Below, piece after piece: positions 20,401 through 27,900 of a DNA stretch of 30,455 nt. The stretch is from Nemertoderma westbladi (lineage: Eukaryota > Xenacoelomorpha > Nemertodermatida > Nemertodermatidae). The translations under genes were made by a program, and so were the position numbers. The stretch spans positions 1 to 30,455 of the forward strand of contig JAUCBJ010005953.1 of the NCBI GenBank assembly GCA_032718475.1, read 5' to 3'. A model generated the notes under the pieces. That model worked only from the letters and a program-made list of their open reading frames with translations, ran no database searches and was not told the DNA's origin. Every line of letters starts with the position of its first letter. Positions within the stretch are counted from its first letter, which is position 1.

Positions 20401-22721
20401 TCTGTAATCTCTGTGATGAATGTATGTCTGTAATGTATGTATGTCTGTAATCTCTGTAATGTATGTATGTCTGTAATGTATGTTTGTCTGTAATGTATGT
20501 ATGTCTGTAATCTTTGTAATGTATGTATATCTGTAATCTCTGTAATGTATGTATGTCTGTAATGTATGTATGTCTGCAATCTCTGTAATTTATGTTTGTC
20601 TGTAATGTATGTATGTCTGTAATGTATGTATGTCTGTGATTTCTGTAATGTATGTATGTCTGAGTCTGTAATGTATGTATGTCTGAAATCTCCGTAATGT
20701 ATGTATGTCTGTAATGTATGTATGTCTGTAATGTATGTATGTCTGAGTCTGTAATGTATGTATGTCTGAAATCTCTGTAATGTATGTATGTCTGTAATGT
20801 ATGTCTGTAAGTGCCACTTTGCAGTATGCGCATTTGAGCTGTTTGTTATGGCATTTAATAATAAATAGAGTAAATAAGTACAGTACAAAAGTAGATATGA
20901 GTATTAGAACACTGTTTGTAGTTTTTTTTCCCAAAATCTTGACATTTCCCCATTACAGAAAAATTAATATTTATAAAAATTTGTATTTGAAGCTTTTTTG
21001 ATAAAAATATTTGATATTCGATCGAATATTATCGACAATATTTTCGATAAAATAGCCTGTAGCCTAGCTGTAATATGCCAGTTACGTAATAATTATAATT
21101 AATAATAAATCACATGTTGCTCATCCAGCGACCTCTAAGATTCATTGCATTTTTTCTTGTAATGTCAGGGAATTCTAGTAAACATGGACAAACAGGGAAA
21201 AGTGGTAGAATTTATATATATACAGGACATGGTGGACATGGTTTCATGATGGACATGGTGTCTTTAGATCCTATAATGTCTTCACACCCCCTTCCTCCAG
21301 CGCACTATATTATGTCTAAAGAGTAAAACTATTTAAATTCAATTGTTGATTTTAGGTTAAGAGTGACAACGGTCACAACGATGTTTGTTTGTGTAACAAA
21401 CATTCGAACCCAGCCACATGTTACGGCGTATGCGACACTGGTAGTTGTAAGATGATGCAGGGATATTACAAAGGCAACAGCTGTAATACTGCGTTCAATA
21501 GTTAGTCAAATTATTGTTGTTGAGGCGAATAAAATTATAATCTTGCCCTTGAAATTTTGCCCTATTTACTAATTATAATTATGCGCTAAGGCTCGCCCTA
21601 ACTGCGTGCCTCGCCTCGCCCCACAAGGTTTTCAGCTTAAAGTGTTCTATGTTTGTGGTGGATTACAAAATACTGACTTTTATTCCCTCCCCTCCCCATA
21701 TAGATATTGTTACCGCGTACACCCCGAGCTATGGCGCCTCTACCCGCGCTGTAGTTTGCGCCTACACCTCTACCATAGCAGGCAGCTTTGGCGATGAGGT
21801 GAGTTACTCTAGAATATTATCGATTTAATCTGAAATATAGAAATAAATTAAAAATATAAATAATATCCGATTCGAATGTTGCGAAATTTTTTCCACCCGG
21901 ATTCACCAATAATCTGCAAAACTTGGTTTGAAATTTATTTTACTTAAACGTTGTATTTATCTCATAAACATTACTATGTGGTCTATCTGTTTGTCGGTCG
22001 GTGTATCGGAAAATGTTTGAAGACTAATAAATTATCTTTGTTAAACTTAAACCAAACTTGGTACACATGTAGTCTGTCGAAAGTCTGAAATAGAATTTGC
22101 GACGCGGTCTCGGGATCAGCAGTTCTCTAATCTCCCTCTAGAGGCCGACTAGGTAACGGTCGATCTGGTGGTTCCCGTATGCCCGCTTGCTTACTTTCTC
22201 GTACGAGAAAGGCCCACGAACCTGTTATCTGTGTGCAATGAAGACGCATTGCTTGTTGGATAATGTTGCATAAAATGGTTCTGTTACAGCTGATTTCCAT
22301 TATATACGTTTCTTTTATATCTGTCTGCTATTGTGCGTCTAAATATCAATTAGACATTAAATATTTTTCATAGCATTATCGCAACTTCATGGTTAACTCA
22401 GTTGACTAGTTTCAGTTTAAAAAAAGACATAGTAAAAAGTATCTTATGGCACAAAATTTATTTTTTTACCTTATGTATAACCTTTCAGGAGTAAAAATTG
22501 AACTTTTTCCTACCAATCAATAAATGTATGGGGCAGTAAAACAAATTTGTTTGCCTAAAAATGCTAAAATCTTGACTAAATTTGATGTAAGGCTCGGTAA
22601 GATATACATATCTGGGCTCAACCTTGTAATACATAGATAGTTAATTTCCAAATTATTTTTTCGTCTAAAATATATATTTTATTTTCAGTTTTGTCTTAAG
22701 TATGAGTGCGGGATATTGTAA
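2326..22721 (+). CDS. ADAM/reprolysin (M12B) zinc metalloprotease, 3' part, seven exons
   Basis: Zinc endopeptidase of the adamalysin family, expected in the secretory pathway or outside the cell. Exons: 2326-2483, 3719-3770, 5535-5703, 8264-8368, 21356-21500, 21704-21798, 22689-22721. All junctions are GT-AG and every codon phase agrees (2/2, 1/1, 0/0 and so on), giving about 251 residues. In order: the zinc site HELGHTMGFSHD (2429-2464; three His ligands and Glu base); a Met-turn region with YMGLMSQTG; a WSQCS block as at the end of M12B domains; a disintegrin-type start CGNGVVEPGEECDC; then a short Cys-rich tail. The prodomain and N-terminal half of the protease are missing, so the gene starts upstream. 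No transmembrane segment is visible before the TAA at 22719-22721, so this form looks secreted. The disintegrin part is shorter than usual. Introns are swollen by repeats, one to about 13 kb. The family call is firm; the last two exons are less certain. Confidence 0.82.
2505..3500 (-). pseudogene. Decayed non-LTR retrotransposon (LINE) reverse transcriptase, 5'-truncated
   Basis: Read on the - strand, this holds pieces of an endonuclease/RT-type LINE polyprotein in order. An N-terminal RT block contains LVPVPKKGN and FRGISLISIAAKLYNRIL (3488 downward). An NGFRKGRGTMEPIL block follows, then the catalytic-region motif FVDFFKAFDSVSRSRMF. After a gap comes the C-terminal block with LRFAGHCFRREDQPVHNLVLW. 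It is broken by an in-frame TAG at 3264-3266 (where related elements have Gln), a frame change near 3050-3080, loss of the middle and thumb of RT including the YxDD box, and further stops near 2920. The endonuclease and 5' half are absent, typical of 5' truncation at insertion. It lies antisense in ADAM intron 1. The clade was not assigned. Confidence 0.85.
3719..3770 (+). CDS. ADAM exon b: Met-turn mini-exon
   Basis: A 52-base exon between acceptor ttttttag and donor GTGAGT (3771-3776). Joined to exon a it reads DYGCPGNSYMGLMSQTGV and then a split Glu codon. The Met of the YMGLM segment sits where the metzincin Met-turn is expected, downstream of the zinc site. Both phases fit the neighbouring exons, which is the main support for so short an exon. 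Confidence 0.8.
4128..5290. repeat. Two-type 17/18-bp AT-rich minisatellite
   Basis: A tandem array in ADAM intron 2, built of two unit types: A, GTAACATATATGTATAT (17 bp), and B, GTTATACAGTATGTATAT (18 bp). The order reads B A3 B A B3 A2 a A24 B2 A3 B A3 B2 A13 B4 a' A3. Here a is an 11-bp truncated unit (4320-4330) and a' is a 16-bp variant (5224-5239). The total is about 52 A and 14 B units. Unit A contains the self-complementary ACATATATGT, so the array could extrude hairpins. The long - strand ORFs across it are an artefact of the repeat lacking stop codons on that strand. Confidence 0.97.
5535..5703 (+). CDS. ADAM exon c: end of protease domain and start of disintegrin domain
   Basis: The acceptor is ttgttttcag and the donor is GTGAGT right after ATG (5701-5703). 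It encodes ESAEGWSQCSFDKYKSML, then a linker with TCLDDAP, and CGNGVVEPGEECDCFGM. The WSQCS block is standard at the end of M12B protease domains, and CGNGxVExGEECDC is the hallmark opening of the disintegrin domain. It ends in phase 0, matching the next exon. Confidence 0.9.
5704..5982. other. ADAM intron 3, first part
   Basis: AT-rich intron sequence with no gene. It contains a 16-base motif GGCGTGAAATAAAGTA at 5865-5880 that recurs exactly at 7060-7075, on the other side of the hAT-like insertion. Confidence 0.6.
5983..6719. mobile_element. hAT-like non-autonomous DNA transposon (MITE), 737 bp
   Basis: The left end is CAGGCCTGGATTAAGG. The right end is CCTTAATCCGGCCCTG, whose complement is CAGGGCCGGATTAAGG. 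The inverted similarity extends inward to about 45 bp, with GGCTGTGGCTGAGTA on the left against GGCTGTGGGCTGAGTA on the right. The flanks are AGTACAAT (5975-5982) and AGTACAAG (6720-6727), an 8-bp target duplication with one mismatch. Eight-base duplications and CAGGG-type ends are typical of hAT elements. No transposase ORF is present, so it would depend on an autonomous relative. Confidence 0.85.
6720..8263. other. ADAM intron 3, remainder
   Basis: AT-rich sequence without a supported gene. It holds the second copy of GGCGTGAAATAAAGTA (7060-7075), palindromic ACCGGT-rich patches at 6746-6865, and a 31-codon Ser/Arg/Lys-rich ORF on the + strand (7275-7370) that may be a transposon gene remnant. 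The 74-codon - strand ORF at 7954-8178 has no family features. Confidence 0.45.
8264..8368 (+). CDS. ADAM exon d: disintegrin domain core
   Basis: The acceptor is ttttctccgcag and the donor is GTAGGT at 8369. It encodes 35 residues in phase 0: DHCPHDPCCDSSSCRYY and onward, ending HACFRCQGN. The CxxxPCCDxxxC pattern matches the first half of the disintegrin domain and continues CDCFGM of the previous exon. The usual following Cys cluster is shortened. Without splicing the frame stops nine bases after the donor. Confidence 0.85.
8541..10588. repeat. Large 17/26-bp minisatellite, left block
   Basis: A tandem array about 170 bp after ADAM exon d. The base unit is 17 bp, CTGTAATGTATGTATGT. It is often extended by a 9-bp CTGTAATCT insert to a 26-bp unit, with variants ending TATAT, GTGTTT and a TAGTGTATG form. 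No spacers are present. All three - strand frames stay open for about 2 kb because the + strand array lacks TTA, CTA and TCA; these frames are not genes. The right end is cut by the transposon beginning at 10589, and the array resumes at 15012. Confidence 0.97.
10589..11018 (+). repeat. Left terminal inverted repeat of the 4.4-kb transposon
   Basis: Begins TGGGTCAGTCCATAT and is matched, inverted, by 14580-15009. The best-conserved segments are the first 30 bases, the block at about 10711-10763, a block around 10850-10905, and the TGTGGCACTGT block at 10982-10992. The inner limit is approximate. Confidence 0.8.
11231..13831 (-). CDS. Putative transposase of the 4.4-kb transposon, 866 aa
   Basis: A single uninterrupted ORF filling the element between its inverted repeats, antisense to the ADAM gene. 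From the N-terminus: a Cys/His cluster (C63, H65-H66, C81-C82, H88, then CTNC at 123-126); an acidic low-complexity linker (130-160); a probable helix-turn-helix region (about 256-300); a second Cys/His cluster (TCVCQIHQNM at 391-400 and CMLHKCQNCPG at 429-439); then a conserved core with IILLDFAENY (D525), HYFSDGSSQQYKN (D611) and SHGKSTCDGIGG (H646, D652; E638 nearby). The order and spacing resemble an RNase-H-fold DDE/D transposase, but that is inference. The C-terminus (about 767-830, KWVSVIYDKAWYLGIV and later CWVP) looks like a Tudor/SH3-type fold. I recall similar uncharacterised proteins being abundant in invertebrate genomes, but cannot name a family. The start at 13831 is the first Met; an upstream spliced exon is possible. 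Confidence 0.75.
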   Translation of the reverse strand: MVNMNYCSIGVISNTEEACHKLSYTRHKGLKLIKELSTESLAILLGRSDVLIKPEDVKDETVCFHHEKYFLDKFSSFQKNCCDPFQTHKQLVKKDLREIDLDLSVYLNSAFSERNFKPGEKLCTNCRKGVNDKQKTDIICEDSRSSLSSADSETEYLEARDNLNLTVTNLGISPIKSHSTGPRELYGKRKAAEIDDAVRSKLHKALNLEHNALQSSSTMEPVSENCSDCSRLVTGLKVQVSLANTTKEKIKLLTLAPQSWTIQKVVCEFQVTNWTAKQARKLRNEHGLLPNVEKKQGSRTISKETVDIVSSFYQDDEFSRQCPGKKEFKSVYSDDLKKRVHIQKRLILTNLSELYIEFKKRHPLCKLGFSKFCELRPKWCITVSDYGAHSTCVCQIHQNMKLVCEALPSNVSYKDCFNKAVCELDNRDCMLHKCQNCPGLPSLVSALEHVFSDNDIELDSEIKYRQWTSNSELVVKLSTVDEFIDFASKLIYNALPHSFISKMQSERLSKLKEELSSSDCIILLDFAENYSFVCQDAVQGYHWDNTQATVHPFVVYLKDPSSRKLVSYSYCVISDERDHGVGTVHTFLSTLMRHIKNQFPQIQGTVHYFSDGSSQQYKNCKNFTNLCMHQADFAVEAEWNFFATSHGKSTCDGIGGTTKRLVARASLQATSDSQILTPADMFKWLNTNVKNVHYFYISKEEVAQHTSKITSRLTDAATVSGTRSHHKFVPIAGDSNHLKMFRISADSDFTIVSPTSYLSPFSAEVDIGTGKWVSVIYDKAWYLGIVEDHSDEYNDIYVTFMHQAQQSSKLNWKWPAQKDECWVPKYHIIKGIDAPLLTSISGRIYQIPSDEVECIEKMASLKIIFK
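13832..14579. other. Internal non-coding part of the transposon, upstream of its ORF
   Basis: AT-rich sequence between the start of the putative transposase gene and the right inverted repeat, presumably its promoter and leader. The ORFs here (72 codons on -, 62 codons on +) show no features. Nothing further is supported. Confidence 0.5.
14580..15009 (-). repeat. Right terminal inverted repeat of the 4.4-kb transposon
   Basis: Ends GGACTGACCCA and matches 10589-11018 in inverted orientation. The outermost 30 bases are near-identical; the remainder is patchily conserved with preserved spacing. The inner limit is approximate. Confidence 0.8.
15012..20812. repeat. Large 17/26-bp minisatellite, right block with higher-order repeats
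   Basis: Continuation of the array interrupted at 10589. It uses the same 17-bp unit and 9-bp insert, with extra variants (GTTTGTCTG, GTCTCTAATG, GTGATTTC, GTATCTCTG). Higher-order duplication is clear. The block from 15012 to about 16325 recurs at 17889 to about 19200 (offset 2877, falling to 2869 after an 8-bp deletion near 18212). The segment at about 16735-17888 matches 9525-10588 from the left block. A smaller duplication with 564-bp offset covers 19256-19320 and 19820-19885. It ends in GTGCCACTTTGCAG sequence near 20813. Confidence 0.97.
20813..21355. other. ADAM intron 4, 3' end
   Basis: Unique AT-rich sequence between the minisatellite and the next exon. The + strand ORFs at 20801-21001 and 21114-21326 show no conserved features; the second includes a short local repeat of GGACATGGT. 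No gene is supported. Confidence 0.5.
21356..21500 (+). CDS. ADAM exon e: Cys-rich segment
   Basis: The acceptor is gttgattttag before GTTAAG and the donor is GTTAGT at 21501. It encodes 48 residues with eight Cys, including VCLCNKHSNPATCYGVC and GYYKGNSCNTAFN. It enters in phase 0, as exon d requires across the 13-kb intron. It ends with one base (A) that completes Asn with AT of the next exon. An acceptor six bases further on would also keep frame. Without splicing the frame stops at TAG 21502-21504. Confidence 0.75.
21704..21798 (+). CDS. ADAM exon f: C-terminal segment
   Basis: The acceptor is ccccatatag and the donor is GTGAGT at 21799. It reads, after the split Asn, IVTAYTPSYGASTRAVVCAY and onward to IAGSFGDE. 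Its phases fit both neighbours. The overlapping 63-codon ORF in another frame is a shadow. Only one Cys is present, and no family motif identifies this part, so support rests on splice sites and phase. Confidence 0.65.
21799..22688. other. ADAM intron 6, with possible transposon relic
   Basis: No gene. The GC-richer part at 21980-22260 looks like decayed dispersed-repeat DNA and contains a perfect 18-bp palindrome (22194-22211). Element limits could not be set. Confidence 0.45.
22194..22211. repeat. Perfect 18-bp palindrome
   Basis: CTTTCTCGTACGAGAAAG equals its own reverse complement. It lies in ADAM intron 6 within a GC-richer patch. Function unknown. Confidence 0.8.
22689..22721 (+). CDS. 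ADAM exon g: last coding exon
   Basis: The acceptor is tttattttcag. Phase 0 from exon f gives FCLKYECGIL and then TAA. Another frame of the same exon stays open slightly longer with a Cys-rich ending (AGYCKGCYGC, TAG at about 22760), but no donor giving that phase was seen in exon f. The phase-0 reading is therefore preferred; transcript data would settle it. Confidence 0.55.
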   Translation, partial: FCLKYECGIL

Positions 22722-23137
22722 AGGTTGCTATGGATGTACACGCCGCCTGGTTACCAAATAGAGAAAAAAACTCAATTAAATGTAAAAAAAAACTCTGTTA
22801 TATCTATAAGTTATTATATATATAAGTTATCGTATCTGTATATAACGTGATGTTGTTATATTATCTATAATAAATGATGTTTCAATGTCACTTTGCATGT
22901 TATATGGTTGTGGTTACTGTAAACGTAAAACGTTTCATACATTGTAAGAATGCAGTGTTATAATACATTTCTTGCAATAAATGCTACTCCTGCATTATTG
23001 CATATATTCAATTTTTTTACGTTTGCCTGAGGTTGTTTATGAGGTACAGTGCTTTAAATGATGCTGCCTAGCCCAACCCCGTCTTTCATCCTTCAGTGGT
23101 CGGTAAATGGGAACCAAGGCAACTTGGGAAAAATAGT
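22722..23137 (+). other. ADAM 3' UTR and downstream spacer
   Basis: Non-coding. Two AATAAA polyadenylation hexamers on the + strand lie 148 and 255 bases after the stop (22869-22874 and 22976-22981). Either could end the ADAM transcript. No other feature until the 63-bp repeat array. Confidence 0.5.
22869..22874 (+). promoter_or_regulatory. Candidate polyadenylation signal of the ADAM gene
   Basis: AATAAA, followed by T/GT-rich sequence (TGATGTTTCAATGTC). A second AATAAA at 22976-22981 is an alternative. Confidence 0.4.
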
Positions 23138-24325
23138 GGAAGGGTTTACTGTGGAAGATCACCAATGGTGGTGAACAGACATTCCTTTAGGGAACTGAGT
23201 GGAAGGGTTTACTGTGGAAGATCACCCATAGCGGTGAACAGGCATTCCTTTAGGAAACAGAGTGGAAGGGTTTACTGTGGAAGATCAACCATGGTGGTGA
23301 ACAGGCATTCCTTTAGGAAACAGAGTGGAAGGGTTTACTGTGGAAAATCACCAATGGTGGTGAACAGGCATTCCTTTAGGGAACTGAGTGGAAGGGTTTA
23401 CAGTGGAAGATCACCCATGGTGGTGAACATGCATTCCTTTAGGAAACAGAGTGGAAGGGTTTACTGTGGAAGATCACCCATAGCGGTGAACAGGCATTCC
23501 TTTAGGAAACAGAGTGGAAGGGTTTACTGTGGAAAATCACCAATGGTGGTGAACAGGCATTCCTTTAGGAAACAGAGTGGAAGGGTTTACTGTGGAAGAT
23601 CACCCATGCGGTGAACAGGCATTCCTTTAGGAAACAGAGAGGAAGGGTTTACAGTGGAAGATCACCCATGGTGGTGAACATGCATTCCTTTAGGAAACAG
23701 AGTGGAAGGGTTTACTGTGGAAGATTATACATGGTGGTGAACAGGCATTCCTTTAGGAAACAGAGTGGAATGGTTTACTGTGGAAGATCACCCATTGTGG
23801 TGAACAGGCATTCCTTTAGGAAACAGAGTGGAAGGGTTTACTGTGGAAAATCACCAATGGTGGTGAACAGGAATTCCTTTAGGAATCAGAGTGGAAGGGT
23901 TTACTGTGGAAGATCACCCATGGTGGTGAACAGGCATTCCTTTAGGAAACAGATAGGAAGGATTTACTGAGGAAGATCACCCATGGTGGAGAGCCTGCAT
24001 TCATTTAGGAAACAGAGTGGAAGGGTTTACTGTGGAAAATCACCAATGGTGGTGAACAGGCATTCCTTTAGGAAACAGAGTGGAAGGGTTTACTAGATGA
24101 TCCCCCATGGTTGTGAACAGGCATTCCTTTAGGAAACAGAGAGGAAGGGTTTACTGTGGAAGATCACCCATGGCGGTGAACAGGCATTGCTTTAGGAAAC
24201 AGAGTGGAAGGGTTTACTGTGGAAGATCACCCATGGTGGTGAACAGGCATTCCTTTAGGAAACAGATTAGAAGGGATTACTGTGGAAGATCACCCATGGT
24301 GGTGAAAAGGCATTCCTTGGCTTAA
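23138..24325. repeat. 63-bp minisatellite, 19 units
   Basis: Units start at 23138 and then mostly every 63 bp, each beginning GGAAGGGTTTACTGTGG and ending TTTAGGAAACAGAGT. Unit length is a multiple of three and one + strand frame is open through most units, reading GRVYCGRSPMVVNRHSFRKQ. The frame is broken by a one-base deletion near 23608, a TGA at 23968-23970 and a TAG with a 2-bp shortening near 24094. No splice or start context supports a gene. Unit variants (AATCACCAATGG, CCATAGCGG, CATGCATTC) recur at spacings of three to five units, hinting at past block duplications. Confidence 0.95.
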
Positions 24326-24464
24326 CGAGTCTAAAAGATTCTCCCATTCATTTATCCAAGTTTTTGGTTGGTGGGCATTTGTTAACTTGTTTTCTTGAAT
24401 TTAACAACATTCTTTATTAGGGTGTTTAGATTCAAAATGCTGAAAATCTAGAACATAACAATAA

Positions 24465-24480
24465 CCCCCCCCCCCCCCCC
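24465..24480. repeat. Poly(C) tract, 16 bases
   Basis: An uninterrupted run of 16 C between the two host genes. Such tracts are unstable and often miscounted in assemblies. Confidence 0.9.
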
Positions 24481-24605
24481 TCGAACCACATCATTTGTAA
24501 CTTAACGTCTTCCCCGAATAAACGCCCCCTCGAATAAACGCCTCCCCAATTGGCAATTTATAAACTTAAACGCCCAGGCTCTTATTTGAGTAAATACGGT
24601 AATAT
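24481..24605 (-). mobile_element. Dispersed repeat with CGAATAAACGCC motifs
   Basis: Two copies of CGAATAAACGCC (24515-24526 and 24531-24542), and an end reading, on the - strand, TACCGTATTTACTCAAATAA. Sequences built of these motifs are familiar as interspersed repeats in many animal genomes. This is recognition from memory, and no target duplication was identified. Confidence 0.45.
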
Positions 24606-24918
24606 AACGGGGCCAAAAGTAGAACATCATGGGAGGGCCGTGTTAATGAGGAGATCTTAGTTAGAGGGATAGTAAGTTTCCAGGTTGAAAGAGTAAATAG
24701 GTAAATATTGTTGCTTTTAATACACCACCATAAACAGTTCACTTCGACAAGATGAAATGGATAATAAAAAAAGGTAAAAAAAAAAGAAAAAGAAAGATAA
24801 AACTGAAATTTTACCTATATTTAATAACAACTACTTAATATATTCGCGTGATTTTTACGTATTGTAGACTATATATTGTATTAATATTATTTTCATATTG
24901 TATCAGCATAGTAAATCA

Positions 24919-27900
24919 TTAAACCAAACTGTAGTCAACATTGGGCACATTTGAGTAAGATGGGCCGGGGGTCAGCCGAGGGTCCACAGGTGCTAAGTAC
25001 TGATCGTTGGGGTCAACAACAGGGTTCAAATACTGATCATTGGTGTCGCCACCCTCATAGTAATGGTCTGCGGTTGCTAAAGGTTCTAAATAGTCATCGT
25101 CACTCATGTAACCACCTACTCTAGACCTGGGTGCTTCTAAAGGATCAGGAAATGGGCAACTTCTATAGTTTGTAGGCGTGCTGACGTACGGGTTATCGTT
25201 GTTAATGCCTTGGTCACCATTGGCTTCGCATGCGTCTGTATTTTTTGTCGGATATTCATCATCTTTACAAATATCACCATTATTTATACGGATATAACGC
25301 ATAGGGTCTTTGGCCATCTTAGACAAATCGACTTCTAATTCAATGAAATTAGGTCTACATTTCGGTTCTGCCATCCAGCACTTTATCAAAAGCAAGTAAA
25401 TATCTATAGTGCATGTTGGTGGTTGTGGAAGTCTCTCCCCTTTAACCAGATGACTTGTAACTTCCCGGATACCAATACCCTCATATGGTTTCCCTCCGAA
25501 TGTGAGCACTTCCCATATTGTAACCCCAAAGGCCCAGACATCCGACTGATGCGTGAATATACAATGCTGTAAAGTCTCTAAGGCTAACCATCTAATAGGA
25601 AACTGTCCACCTTTATGGGTAAACGAATCTTCCCCAATATCTAAAACTTTAGCTAATCCAAAATCTGTTATTTTTACTTGTGTTGGTTTTTGTACTAGTA
25701 CATTGCGTGCAGCGAGATCTCTGTGGACGAGTCGTTTTTCTTCCAAGTACGCCATTCCTGTGGCTATTTGTCGACACCATGTTAGAAGATGTTGTGGCCC
25801 TATCTTTGATTTTTTGGTCTTGAGATATTCGAGAAGGCTACCTAATGGCATTAGTTGTGTAATTAACATCATTTGTTGAGCTGGCATTGAAACTGCCAAC
25901 AGTTCTACCAAACATACATGATGGCAAGTTGCCATGACATAGGCTTCATCCAAAAATTCCTTATTGGCAGAAACAGATCCAACATTTTTCAACACTTTGA
26001 TAGCAACATGAAAACTGGCATCTTTTTTGTTTTGTTTCTCATTGTCATTATCATTTTGTGGTGTCCATATACCTTCGTAAACAGTTCCGAAAGCTCCCGA
26101 TCCTAACTCCCCAAGTTGCTTTAAACTTGATTCTTTTATTAGACGTAGTTGTGCGTTGCTAGGGGCAACCCCACTCGGCTTCAATGGAGCCAACATTGTA
26201 GCATCTATGGTCGAATACTTCCTCTTTATTTTTCCTTTTTGTTTTTTAACGGTTATTCTGTGCCAGAAACACACTACAATTATAATTAAAATTATTATGC
26301 ATATCAACGCTAATACTATCCCAATGATAGCACCACTCGAGAGCGGAGGTAATGGCTCGCATATATGTGTATTCACTCCAACTTCGGAATTTTCTGGACA
26401 TGTGTGTAAACAATTGCCTTGGTAACTAACATGTTTACATTCAGAACAATTGAAACTTCCTATACCATGGCATCCATTTTTACATTCATAGTGACATGGA
26501 CTACATTTCTTAAGGATTTTATCAGCATATGTATTATTATCGCATTTCATGGAGCATGTTCTGTCCTCTTTCATGTACTCAGAATCGTTGCATTTCTGTG
26601 CGCAGTAATGTCGACCGTCTTCTTCGAGTTTCTTCACGTTAATACAACCATTACAATCATATTGTGAAGGCCCACCACACCCCCCATGACATTGGTCATG
26701 ACAGTGAGCACATGACATATTATGGTCAATTCTGTAATAACCAACGGGACATTCACTGTAGCATGATCGTATCATTTTACCTGTTAAATTTGTTGGCTCT
26801 AAAATTGTATATTTTTTGCATTTTATGCAATCTTTGTAAGTATCACCATCGATGCAACCATCACATTCGGGATGACACTCCCTGCATACCATTGAGTATG
26901 CACCAGTAGCCTGTTTTCTATCGTAAGCAATAAATGAATCTGCTCTGGAATTAACACATGATTTTCTAAGTTGCTCTCCACGTAAGTTGGGGTCCATACA
27001 GTCATTATGGATCGTTGAATGCAGTTTATATTCCATTATATTTTCACAGTGTCTGCAACCTCCTTCCCCGACATCACCATTCACTCCTGTACAATTGTAT
27101 TTAGCAGTACAGTAGGCATGGCACCCTTTGCATTGTAACCCATCCTTATACATACCCTCCAGACAATTCTCAACACACTTAACATTATCTCCTTCGACAA
27201 GATTAAATTTAGAGCACCCATTCGTGCAATCAGTGGCTAAAGGTCCATTACAAGTTGACTTGCATTGAGCGTGACATGGTTGGCATAAATTGCCTCGTTC
27301 TACAAATAATTTATTTTCAGTATCACATTCACCTACACATTTCTCACCAAAAATATAGTTCTTACAGTTGATACACATGTTTGGACCAGGTCCCCAACAT
27401 CCTTCACTGCATTCCTCATCACAATGTTTATCTTGACACCGCTCCCCAACTCTCAGGATTCGAACCCCACCAGATTTTGCAATACCTTCCAACATTTTTT
27501 GCGAATGGTAACACAGCTCTGGCAATTGAGAAAGCACAATATCTTTATCTTGTACCACTTTCAATGATTTCAATCCCAGATACTTTAATTTAGGTAAATT
27601 ATGTATTAGAAGAGCATTACTAATAGTATCAAGACCTTGAATAATCTCAAGATTACTTAAAAATTCTAGTGAATTAATTTTCGAGACTAATTCACTACTT
27701 TGCGTGTTGCTAAGTTCAAAATTGATAAAATTTGAAACTCGTTTGATTTCTTTTAGATACTCGAGTTGTTTAATCGATGATAAAGCATCCTTACCAATGA
27801 ATGTTTCGCGATTAAACATAATCTGGCCTTTAATATCTGTGCATCCTTCTAGCTTATGGATATTACGTGAAGAAATGTAGAGTAATCCTTCGTTCACCCC

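Larger units (their letters stand above)
24326..24918. other. Spacer between the convergent ADAM and ErbB genes
   Basis: Contains a C16 tract (24465-24480), a dispersed-repeat-like stretch (24481-24600) and A-rich simple sequence (24764-24800). On the - strand an ATTAAA (24820-24825), about 95 bases beyond the ErbB stop, is a weak polyadenylation candidate for that gene. Confidence 0.5.

Noticed and set aside
8541-20812. CRISPR-like array
   Set aside because: Head-to-tail tandem repeats without unique spacers, in a eukaryotic genome.
15474-20934. Further - strand ORFs with HTYITDIHTLQ repeats
   Set aside because: Same satellite artefact as in the left block.
21606-21797. 63-codon + strand ORF ending RLHLYHSRQLWR
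   Set aside because: Wrong frame of ADAM exon f; splice phase from both neighbours supports the other frame.
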